From: Thermoanaerobaculia bacterium | GTDB taxonomy: Bacteria > Acidobacteriota > Thermoanaerobaculia > Multivoradales > J023 | Length of the DNA stretch: 64,000 bases | Direction of reading: 5' to 3' | NCBI GenBank assembly: GCA_030431255.1 | Contig: JAUIJL010000002.1 | Location: 698,750 to 762,749, forward strand | Shown here: one piece after another, positions 1 through 7,228 of the stretch | How positions within the stretch are numbered: the stretch's first letter is position 1 | How the letters are laid out: every line of letters starts with the position of its first letter | The notes under the pieces: generated by a model | The model's database searches: none | Seen by the model: the letters and a program-made list of their open reading frames with translations, nothing else | Told to the model about the DNA's origin: nothing | Program-made: the position numbers and the translations under genes

Positions 1-556
1 GCTCTTTTTCGTCGAAGTAGTCGAGCATCTCCGCCACGGAATGATCCTTGCGCGCGTGCTGCCAAAACTCCTGCATGGCCGTATAGCTGGGAATACCGGA
101 GGTGTGGGATAAGAGGTGCTCCAGGGTGACCTTGGAGTCGTAGAGGTCGGGATAGTCCGGCAGCATGTCCGCCAAGGGTTGATCGAGTCGCAGCTTTCCC
201 TGCTCCACCATCTTCATGATCGCCACGGCGGAAAATTGCTTGGTGATCGAGCCGAGCCGAAACACCATTCCCGGCTCGATCGCCACCCCGAGCTCCATAT
301 CCGCCAGACCGTATCCCTCGCGGAGCAGAATCTCGTCCCCCTTCTTCACCAGCACCGCCACACCCGGCGCGTCCGACGAATAGACATCGGCGAACATCTT
401 GTCCAGCTTAGCGGTGAGAGTCGGAGTCTCCGCATAAGCTGGAGTCCAGCTCACCCACGAGATCAGGGCCAGCAACATCGGCACGAGGGCTAGGCCCCCG
501 ATGACCTGCCGGATTTCGGAAGCGTAGGCAATCGACGAAGGAAAATTTCTGCTCAA
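1..556 (-). CDS. Serine hydrolase, beta-lactamase (class C) fold, 3' end cut by window
   Basis: Only the N-terminal ~185 residues are in the window. A TTG start at 556 is preceded by AAGGAG with 6-nt spacing; a later in-frame ATG at 478 has no comparable site. The TTG start gives a basic N-region and then a hydrophobic stretch ending ...WTPAYA-E, a good Sec signal peptide. The mature part has the S-x-x-K nucleophile motif (GSITKQ) and the downstream VTLEHLLSHTSGIP block typical of the class C beta-lactamase/esterase/D-aminopeptidase superfamily. The exported product is probably a serine peptidase or esterase; the family is too diverse to give a substrate. The Y-x-N and K-T-G motifs lie beyond the edge. 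Confidence 0.85.
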   Translation of the reverse strand, partial: MSRNFPSSIAYASEIRQVIGGLALVPMLLALISWVSWTPAYAETPTLTAKLDKMFADVYSSDAPGVAVLVKKGDEILLREGYGLADMELGVAIEPGMVFRLGSITKQFSAVAIMKMVEQGKLRLDQPLADMLPDYPDLYDSKVTLEHLLSHTSGIPSYTAMQEFWQHARKDHSVAEMLDYFDEKE

Positions 557-593
557 GCTGGGCTCCTTTTTGACGGATCGAATCATGGGCTCG

Positions 594-640
594 GAGGTCG
601 AAGCTCTCCTCCGCGCGACCGGGCCGGGATCTTCGACCTC
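594..640. repeat. Long intergenic inverted repeat
   Basis: A perfect 10-bp inverted repeat (gaggtcgaag at 594-603, its complement at 631-640) encloses a GC-rich 27-nt loop between the acetamidase stop and the hydrolase start. There is no T-run, so it is not a classical terminator. It may protect the 3' end of the upstream mRNA or separate expression of the two genes. Confidence 0.45.
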
Positions 641-647
641 TCTCGGA

Positions 648-1721
648 TCATTCCGCTTCGGTGGCGTCGTCGAAGATGTCCTTGGATATTTTCATTGTGA
701 CCAACACGTGGGGCACGTCGACCACCTCGGCGATTTTCAGCCGGCCTGCCAACGAAGCCAAGACATAAGCCTCGCTGCGCTCCAGATTCCGTTCAGCTGC
801 CAGATAGTCGACCATATAACCCGTGGCCTTTTTCGCCGCGATGTCCAGGGTCTCGCCGAAGGCGGTGACCGCGTAAAAATCGTCGCGCTCGTATTGGGGC
901 TCCGCGATCGGCCGATGATCCTTCAGCACCTCCAGCTCCAAAACGATGCGAGTCGGCGCTTCCAAAGCGGTGCCGCAGACCTCGCCGTCCCCTTGCACCG
1001 CGTGGGTATCTCCGATGGAAAAGAGCGCACCTTCCACAAAAATGGGCAAGTAGACGGTGGCTCCGGCGGTCAGCTCGCGGTCGTCCATATTGCCGCCGTT
1101 GGCCCGGGGCGGAATGGTCGAAAGCATCTCGTCCGTATCCGGAGCCACCCCGACCACTCCGGGGAACGGCTCTAGGGGCAGCCGGATTCCGTCGGCGAAT
1201 TCCACGTGGGTGGCCCCGTCCTCAAAACGGAAAGTCTTGAGATAGGGTTCCGTAAATTCGTCCGCCAGATAACCGAATCCCGGGAAGACACCGGACCATC
1301 CCCAATCCCCCAGCTCAATGCTGTGGAGGGTGACTTTGAGCACGTCTCCCGGGGCCGCGCCTTCGACGAAGACCGGACCAGTCAATGGGTGGATGGGGTC
1401 GAATGCCACCGAGGGCACGTCGGCGGCCGTGGACTCGTAGCTGAGCTGACCATCGCTCGCTTCCTCGGTCTCCATGGCCAGCACAGCGCCCGACGGGACG
1501 GTCAGCACCGGCGGAATGTTGCGGCTGAACCGGGCGTGGGTTTGATCTCGGGTGAGGGTGAATTGGGGCTCGGGGATCTCGTCCGCCGGCGGCCCGTCCT
1601 CGGTCGAAACCACCTCGCCGGCAGCGCTTCCCGGGTCGTCGGACGTCGTCTCAGGGTTTTCGGGCGCGCAGCCCATGATCAACAACAACACAGCACAGCC
1701 GGTCCACCATGATCTCGGCAT
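648..1721 (-). CDS. Acetamidase/formamidase family lipoprotein
   Basis: About 357 aa. The N-terminus MPRSWWTGCAVLLLIMGC is a lipoprotein signal with the acylated Cys in LLIMGC, followed by an acidic Ser/Pro/Glu linker. The rest matches the FmdA/AmdA amidase fold (blocks FDPIHPLTGPVFVEGAAPGD, GDTHAVQGDGEVCGTALEAP). These enzymes hydrolyse short-chain amides to ammonia and the acid; this one would be anchored in the cell envelope. The ATG at 1721 lies 7 nt after AAGGAG; a GTG directly upstream (1724) is possible but too close to the site. The family call is secure; the substrate is not known. Confidence 0.85.
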   Translation of the reverse strand: MPRSWWTGCAVLLLIMGCAPENPETTSDDPGSAAGEVVSTEDGPPADEIPEPQFTLTRDQTHARFSRNIPPVLTVPSGAVLAMETEEASDGQLSYESTAADVPSVAFDPIHPLTGPVFVEGAAPGDVLKVTLHSIELGDWGWSGVFPGFGYLADEFTEPYLKTFRFEDGATHVEFADGIRLPLEPFPGVVGVAPDTDEMLSTIPPRANGGNMDDRELTAGATVYLPIFVEGALFSIGDTHAVQGDGEVCGTALEAPTRIVLELEVLKDHRPIAEPQYERDDFYAVTAFGETLDIAAKKATGYMVDYLAAERNLERSEAYVLASLAGRLKIAEVVDVPHVLVTMKISKDIFDDATEAE

Positions 1722-1777
1722 CACGAGTCTCCTTCTTCATCGATCGGTCCGGCGGCATGGTACCAGCAGAGACCCGG

Positions 1778-2359
1778 CTATTCTTCTTGCCGCGCCTCTT
1801 GTGGGGTGTAGGCGCGCAGATTCTCGGACACCAGCCACGCCCAAGCACGGCTGTAGGGGTGGACTTTTCCCACGGCCCGTTGCTCGTCCCCTTGGACCAA
1901 GGGATATCCCTTCTCCGCCCATTCGAAAATCGAGCCTTCTAAATTGCTGACGTCGGAAAAGCCGGCGGCGGCCAGCCGTTCGGCAAATGCCGAGGACCGA
2001 TAACCGACGCTGCAATAGACCACGATCTGCCGATCCCGGGCCGACGACAGCTCGTGCACCTGAGCCAGGGCCTGCTCGGGGGTCGCGGAGGGATCCACCC
2101 GCACGGCTCCGGGAATTCGGCTGACCGCTGTTTCCTCGGCTTCACGAATGTCCAAGATCAGCGGGCGCTCGCCCCGGTCGAGACGGGCCTTGAGGGCTTC
2201 GGTCGACATCTGGCGCACGGACGGAAATTCCTCGCGAATGTGCTGTTTGAGGCGATCCAGATCGCCCGCGACCTGGAGCACGAGCGCGCCAAAAACAATC
2301 GCCACGACACCGATCGATGCCGTGGCGACTGCGAGGGGCTTGGCGAGACCGGCTTTCAC
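1778..2359 (-). CDS. Membrane-anchored rhodanese-domain protein
   Basis: 193 aa with GTG start. An N-terminal membrane segment (residues ~9-31) precedes a single rhodanese domain with the active-site loop Cys116-S-V-G-Y-R-S, so the catalytic Cys is present. Single-domain rhodaneses carry persulfide sulfur or act in sulfur relay and redox roles. The start lies 3 nt after the tricorn protease stop, implying translational coupling and one transcript. The position of the anchor suggests a periplasmic domain, but the orientation is inferred only from sequence. Confidence 0.8.
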   Translation of the reverse strand: MKAGLAKPLAVATASIGVVAIVFGALVLQVAGDLDRLKQHIREEFPSVRQMSTEALKARLDRGERPLILDIREAEETAVSRIPGAVRVDPSATPEQALAQVHELSSARDRQIVVYCSVGYRSSAFAERLAAAGFSDVSNLEGSIFEWAEKGYPLVQGDEQRAVGKVHPYSRAWAWLVSENLRAYTPQEARQEE

Positions 2360-2362
2360 GGA

Positions 2363-5300
2363 TCAGCTGTCCCCGCCACCCAGAACGGAGGTCGAAAAGG
2401 CCGAGCGAGAGAGATCCGGCGCCGACGGGACCGTCGGTCGGCTCACGGGCTTGCTCTCGAGCTGGTCCAACAACTCCTTGACGGCGGCCTCGATCGATGG
2501 ATCTCCTCCGTCCAAGAAACCTTCGGGACGGTCGAAGACTTCGATGTCGGGCACGACACCTTCGTTTTCCACCACCCAATTGCCTTCGGAGTCGTATATC
2601 CGGAAGGTGCAGATCGAAACTGCTCCCCCGTCCGCCAGGGGCGGGTTGCCGTTCAGGCCGATCAATCCGCCCCAAGTCCGGGTGCCGATCAGCTTGCCGA
2701 GCCCGCGGCTGCGGAAGAAATACGGCAGCGCATCACCGCCCGACGACGAATAACCGTTGACCAACATGACCTTCGGGCCGTCGTGTGCAAAGGCCGGAGT
2801 GCGCATGGAGTCGATCCCGCGCATGGCCCAATAGGCCAGGTTGTCGCGCTCCAAATAGCTGATCATGCGATCCGGAATGAACCCGCCGCCGTTGTAGCGG
2901 TCGTCGACGATCAGCGCTTCCTTTTCCGCCTGACCGTAGAACATCTTCTGCAGCATCCGATTGCCGTTGATCGCCGTGTCGGGCAGGTGCATGTACCCGA
3001 TCCGACCGCCGGAAAGCTTGTCGACCAAGGCCATTCGGCTCTTGACCCAATCGATGTAGCGCAAGCCCAGCTCGCTGGAAATGGCGCGAACGGTCACCTC
3101 GCGGGCGGCGTCGAAGGAGGGCTTATCGGACACGGTCAAAACCACCAATTGGTCCCCTTTGCCCTCCAACAATCGATAGGGATTGTCGTCCGTGCGCAGC
3201 TCGTGACCATCGATCGCCAGGATCAGCTCCCCTTCCGCCACCTCCGACCCGGGCTCGGTCAGCGGGCTGCGGTAGCCGTCGTGCCAATTCTCGCCTTGAA
3301 GGATCCGGCTCACCCGGTAGTAGCCCGAGGCGTCGGCCTCCAGCTCGGCACCCAACATGCCGCCGTGGACCCGCGGCATGTCCGGGGTCTCGCCGGATTG
3401 CACGTAGGTATGGCCGGCCCCCAGCTCACCCACCAGCTCGCCGAGGATCCAATCGAGCTCGGAACGGTGGGCAATCCGCGGCACCAATTTGCCGTAGCGC
3501 TCGCCCAAGGCTTGCCAATCCATGCCGTGCATGGCGGGATCGTAGAACCAATCGCGGGTGATGCGCCAAGCGTCGTCGAACATCTGCTGCCATTCCACCC
3601 GCGGATCGATCTTCAGCCGAACGGAGGAGAAGTCCAGCCGTCCTTTGCCGTTGGCGCCGGGTTTGGCGTCCACCACGTGGAAGGCGCCGCCGGGAGCCAG
3701 ATAGAGCAACTTCTTGCCCCCTGCCGCGAGCTCGAATCCCACAGCCGGAGACGCCACCGTTTCCGCCTTGCGGCTTTCCAGGTCGTACATGCGCAGGCTC
3801 GGGGGCCCATCGCCGGTTTCGACGAAGAACACCGCCCCCTCGGTGGTCTGGAGGTTGCCGTAATTGGAAGCGCCGATTCCGGGCAACGCCACCGTGCGGG
3901 CCATGAAGCTCTCCGGATCCAGCTCCACGGCCTTCGGCTCGGGCTGATCTTTATCCCCGGCTTTCTTGCCGCTCGACTTCTCACCGGCAGCCTTGTCACC
4001 ATCGCCGGCGTCCGCATCGGCGGCAGCGACTTCCTCTTCGTCACTGCGGAGGGGGAAGAGGGCCGGCGCCTCGGCGTCCAAGGCGGCCACATAAATCCGC
4101 GTCGCTCGGTTATAGAGAAAATCGAATTCGAAGGAGCTGAAGGCGAGGTTGAAATCCCGGTTGGAGAGGAAGAACAGATATTTGCCGTCGTGGCTCCAAG
4201 CGGGATCAAAATCCGAGCTCAGACCGTCACCCAATCGGTAGGTTTTTTTCTGCTCCACGGAGAAGAGTGAAATGCCGATCTGACGGGTAGCCTCGACCAC
4301 CTGCTCATAGGCCAGCCAACGGCCGTCCGGGGAGAAGACGTGGGTCCGCAGATCCCCTCGGAAGCCCTTATCCACCAAGGTTTGGCTCCCACTCTCGACC
4401 TCCAGCACATAGAGATTGCGATCCCGATCCGCGAACGCCAAACGCTTCGAATCGGGGCTCCAGACGGGAGCGAATTTCCACGCCTTGCCACCTTCGGTGA
4501 TCTGACGGGGCTCAGAGCTTCCGTCCTGGGCCAGCAGGTAGATCTCATACTCGCCGGTAGCGTCGGAAAGATAGGCGATCCAACGACCGTCCGGCGACCA
4601 AGCGGGATCCCGCTCGCGGACCCCGGGGGTGGAGGTCAGATTCCGGGTGGCACCGTGCTCCACCGGCACGGAAAAGAGGTCACCGCGGGCATCGACCGCC
4701 ACCCGTTTACCCGACGGGGAGACGGAGGCGGCCTGCACGTTGTCGGAAGCATCCTCAAAACGCGGCACGGCTTCGTCGGCCACGCCGTGGAAGGTGATCT
4801 CGATCGGGCTCACGGTTTCCGTGGCCAGATCCATCTTGGCCAGATCGCCACCCTGCATGAAGACGATATGACTCGGGCCGAGGCTCGGCCAGAGCACGTC
4901 CCAGGTGTCGAAGTGGGTGACCTGACGGGCCTCCCCCTCGCCGGCGGGATCCATGGCGAAAAGATTGAGGGTATAGCTGCGGTCGGAGGTGAAGTAGATC
5001 TTGTCTCCGGCCCACATGGGAAAATTGTCGGTGCCGCGGAAGTCGGTCAGACGCTGGGATTTTTGAGCTTCGAGGTCGTAGGTCCAAATGTCCTGGGCGC
5101 GACCTCCTACGGAACGCTTCCAGGTACGAAACTCACGATCGATGGGCGTGTAGACCAGTCGGTTGCCGTCGACCGAAAACGAAGCAGTGCCGCCCCGCTG
5201 GATGCCGAGAGGCGTTTCCAAGCCGCCGTTGGGATCGACTAGGAAATACCGACCCATGCGCTCGCCCCAGGGAGTGCGATTCATCAGGACCAAAATCTTG

Positions 5301-5719
5301 TCGTCTGGAGTCCAACCCAGGACCCAATAGTCGTAACCGCCCCGGGGCGGCATCTCACCGACATCGGTGTAAAAGGTCAGCTGACGGGGCGCGCCGCCTT
5401 CGGACGGCATCACCCACACCTGACGGCTGCCGGAATATTCCGCGGAAAAGGCGATCTGGCTGCCGTCAGGCGAGATCTTGGGGAAGAGCTCGGCCCCCGC
5501 GTGGGAGGTCAGCCTGAACGCCGCGCCACCGTCGGCGGGAGCGCGCCAGATGTCTTGTCCGTGCACGAAGACGACGAAGTCCTCGTGAATGTCCGGATAA
5601 AGCAGGAGCCGAGAGCCGTCGGCATCGGCCGGGGTCGCGTGAATCGGTGCGCCGGTCGTCGACAGCGTGAGGGCAAGGATCGCGAGCAGGGTCAAACCCC
5701 TGAGAGCGATGGAACGCAT
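2363..5719 (-). CDS. Tricorn-type protease (S41 family), exported
   Basis: About 1118 aa from an ATG at 5719 preceded by GAGGA; a longer frame to 5836 has no better start. A signal peptide (MRSIALRGLTLLAILALTL, cut near HATPA) is followed by WD40/TolB-like propeller repeats (many SPDGRWIAY, WSPDSKRLAF blocks), a low-complexity acidic Lys/Ala linker, a tricorn C1 region with GAGHTYV (catalytic His), a PDZ-like stretch, and the S41 peptidase domain with GYSSSGGDALP (nucleophile Ser) and VENEGVVPDIEV (Glu). The tricorn catalytic set is therefore visible. Tricorn proteases degrade oligopeptides; this copy is secreted or periplasmic, probably for peptide scavenging. It is transcribed with the rhodanese gene. 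Confidence 0.93.
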   Translation of the reverse strand: MRSIALRGLTLLAILALTLSTTGAPIHATPADADGSRLLLYPDIHEDFVVFVHGQDIWRAPADGGAAFRLTSHAGAELFPKISPDGSQIAFSAEYSGSRQVWVMPSEGGAPRQLTFYTDVGEMPPRGGYDYWVLGWTPDDKILVLMNRTPWGERMGRYFLVDPNGGLETPLGIQRGGTASFSVDGNRLVYTPIDREFRTWKRSVGGRAQDIWTYDLEAQKSQRLTDFRGTDNFPMWAGDKIYFTSDRSYTLNLFAMDPAGEGEARQVTHFDTWDVLWPSLGPSHIVFMQGGDLAKMDLATETVSPIEITFHGVADEAVPRFEDASDNVQAASVSPSGKRVAVDARGDLFSVPVEHGATRNLTSTPGVRERDPAWSPDGRWIAYLSDATGEYEIYLLAQDGSSEPRQITEGGKAWKFAPVWSPDSKRLAFADRDRNLYVLEVESGSQTLVDKGFRGDLRTHVFSPDGRWLAYEQVVEATRQIGISLFSVEQKKTYRLGDGLSSDFDPAWSHDGKYLFFLSNRDFNLAFSSFEFDFLYNRATRIYVAALDAEAPALFPLRSDEEEVAAADADAGDGDKAAGEKSSGKKAGDKDQPEPKAVELDPESFMARTVALPGIGASNYGNLQTTEGAVFFVETGDGPPSLRMYDLESRKAETVASPAVGFELAAGGKKLLYLAPGGAFHVVDAKPGANGKGRLDFSSVRLKIDPRVEWQQMFDDAWRITRDWFYDPAMHGMDWQALGERYGKLVPRIAHRSELDWILGELVGELGAGHTYVQSGETPDMPRVHGGMLGAELEADASGYYRVSRILQGENWHDGYRSPLTEPGSEVAEGELILAIDGHELRTDDNPYRLLEGKGDQLVVLTVSDKPSFDAAREVTVRAISSELGLRYIDWVKSRMALVDKLSGGRIGYMHLPDTAINGNRMLQKMFYGQAEKEALIVDDRYNGGGFIPDRMISYLERDNLAYWAMRGIDSMRTPAFAHDGPKVMLVNGYSSSGGDALPYFFRSRGLGKLIGTRTWGGLIGLNGNPPLADGGAVSICTFRIYDSEGNWVVENEGVVPDIEVFDRPEGFLDGGDPSIEAAVKELLDQLESKPVSRPTVPSAPDLSRSAFSTSVLGGGDS

Positions 5720-6229
5720 GGTGTCATCCTCGAAGATTTCTCGAGCCACGGGCCTTGGGCAGATCCGCGAAAGGTCGGTCTCGAATCGGGTCGTAAGGTG
5801 AGGACGATCGGCTCTGTCCGGGCGGGAACGAGACATGGATCGTCGACTAACCCCGGAAGGGTCTCATACCCAAGGCGGCCCCTCAAGGTCTAAACCGCCA
5901 AGAAATAGAGGTTAGGGACGGGCAGCACCATCACAGGGCCGACCACCCCGCAACCTAGGAAGCTCCCCGCCTCGGCGGCCATTCGGCCCCGTATCGACGT
6001 TTCCAACAGGTAAAACTCTCCCCTATTCTCGGGCATCTGGCAGCCGGGACTTTGCCCCAACCTTGGAGCCTGGTATGGTGGCGCCCACTTGCAACGTCCC
6101 CGCAAGCTCCTCCCGATTTCGAGCCCGCGCGCGGCGAGACCCTGCACCCACATCAAAGACCAAGGCCGTCGCGCCGAGATGCCGACAACAACGGCTGAAC
6201 AGACAACGGCTGAACCAAGGAATGTCGAC
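5720..6229. other. Divergent intergenic region
   Basis: About 510 bases between the divergent tricorn and FKBP genes. Frames inside it show no protein-like pattern or supported start. It must hold promoters for both genes; the only one I can propose is at 6052-6079. Confidence 0.6.
6052..6079 (+). promoter_or_regulatory. Candidate sigma70-type promoter for the FKBP gene
   Basis: TTGCCC (6052-6057) and TATGGT (6074-6079) are separated by 16 nt, about 150 nt upstream of the FKBP start. The match is only partial and was found by eye. Confidence 0.3.
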
Positions 6230-6937
6230 ATGCGTTTGTCAAAATCCAGCTTCAAAATTGTGATCGCCACTGCCCTTCTCAGCTTGTTGACCGTCGGCTC
6301 GTCCGTCGCCGAAATGCCGGCCGACGCCACCGAGGATCAACAAGCGCTTTACGCCTTGGGCGTCGCCATCTCCAAGCAAGTCGCCGGCTTCAGCTTGAGC
6401 GCCGATGAGCTCAAGTTGGTGATCAGCGGCCTCAAAGACGGCCACGCCGGCAACGAGGGTGACATCAACCTGCAAGAGCTCATGGGCAAGCTCAACCAGC
6501 TCGCCAAGACCCGCGCCGAGGCCGCTTCCAAGGTCGAGCGTGAGGCCGCCACCGCGTTCCTCACCAAGAAAGGCGACGAAGCGAAAGCCAAGGGCGGCGA
6601 GGTCACCGAATCCGGTTTGATCTTCACCGAGCTCAAGGCCGGTGACGGTGCGAGCCCCAAGGCCACGGACAAGGTCAAGGTCCATTACCACGGCACCCTG
6701 CGCACCGGTGAGGTCTTCGACAGCTCCGTGGACCGCGGCCAACCCGCCTCCTTCGGCCTCAACCAGGTGATTCCTTGCTGGACCGAAGGCGTTCAGAAAA
6801 TGAAAGTCGGCGGCAAGGCCGAGCTGGTTTGCCCCCCGGACATCGCCTATGGCGACCGCGCGGCCGGCAAAATTCCGCCGGGCTCCGCTCTGGTTTTCGA
6901 GGTCGAGCTGCTCGAGATCACGAACCCTCAGGGTTGA
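6230..6937 (+). CDS. FKBP-type peptidyl-prolyl cis-trans isomerase, periplasmic (FkpA/Mip type)
   Basis: 235 aa from an ATG at 6230 with AAGGA upstream. A signal peptide (MRLSKSSFKIVIATALLSLL...SVAE) is followed by an alpha-helical FKBP_N dimerisation domain (ALYALGVAISKQVAGF...) and a long charged helix, then the FKBP domain (~residues 135-232) with VKVHYHGTLRTGEVFDSS, FGLNQVIPCWTEGVQKMKVGG and PPDIAYGDRAAGKIPPGSAL. The architecture is that of Mip/FkpA folding catalysts. A strong terminator follows, so it is probably monocistronic. Confidence 0.95.
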   Translation: MRLSKSSFKIVIATALLSLLTVGSSVAEMPADATEDQQALYALGVAISKQVAGFSLSADELKLVISGLKDGHAGNEGDINLQELMGKLNQLAKTRAEAASKVEREAATAFLTKKGDEAKAKGGEVTESGLIFTELKAGDGASPKATDKVKVHYHGTLRTGEVFDSSVDRGQPASFGLNQVIPCWTEGVQKMKVGGKAELVCPPDIAYGDRAAGKIPPGSALVFEVELLEITNPQG

Positions 6938-6995
6938 TCGACCGGCCCGGCTCGTACGGATCCTTTCAGATCCGCGGAGGCCGGCCAGGCCTCTT

Positions 6996-7025
6996 AAAAG
7001 GCGCTCCTTCGGGAGCGCTTTTCTT
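6996..7025 (+). terminator. Rho-independent terminator after the FKBP gene
   Basis: GCGCTCC-TTCG-GGAGCGC (7-bp stem, TTCG loop) is followed by TTTTCTT and preceded by AAAAG, so it may work in both directions. It lies 59 nt after the FKBP stop. Confidence 0.85.
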
Positions 7026-7142
7026 ATGCTTTTCTTTTTTCCGGGGCGACGAGCTTCGTCCGCCCGTGGACCTTCCCACCGGCAAGACGGGAATCCCAGA
7101 TCAGGTACCTTCTCTTTCGGGCCCTTGAATCCGATACAATTC

Positions 7143-7173
7143 ATCTGAGCCGACTTCTTATCTGAGCCGACTT
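7143..7173. repeat. Short direct repeat upstream of the PEPC-like gene
   Basis: atctgagccgactt occurs twice, 17 nt apart (7143-7156 and 7160-7173), about 55 nt before the start at 7229. It could be a regulator half-site pair or replication slippage. Confidence 0.5.
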
Positions 7174-7228
7174 GGAATGAGGCCGAGGATCTTCCTCGGC
7201 CGGCTATCTGCTTCGCTGGTGTTCATCC

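Noticed and set aside
2054..4270. 738-codon open frame on the plus strand
   Set aside because: Antisense to the tricorn protease; His/Gln/Val-rich composition without domains, a usual shadow in GC-rich coding DNA.
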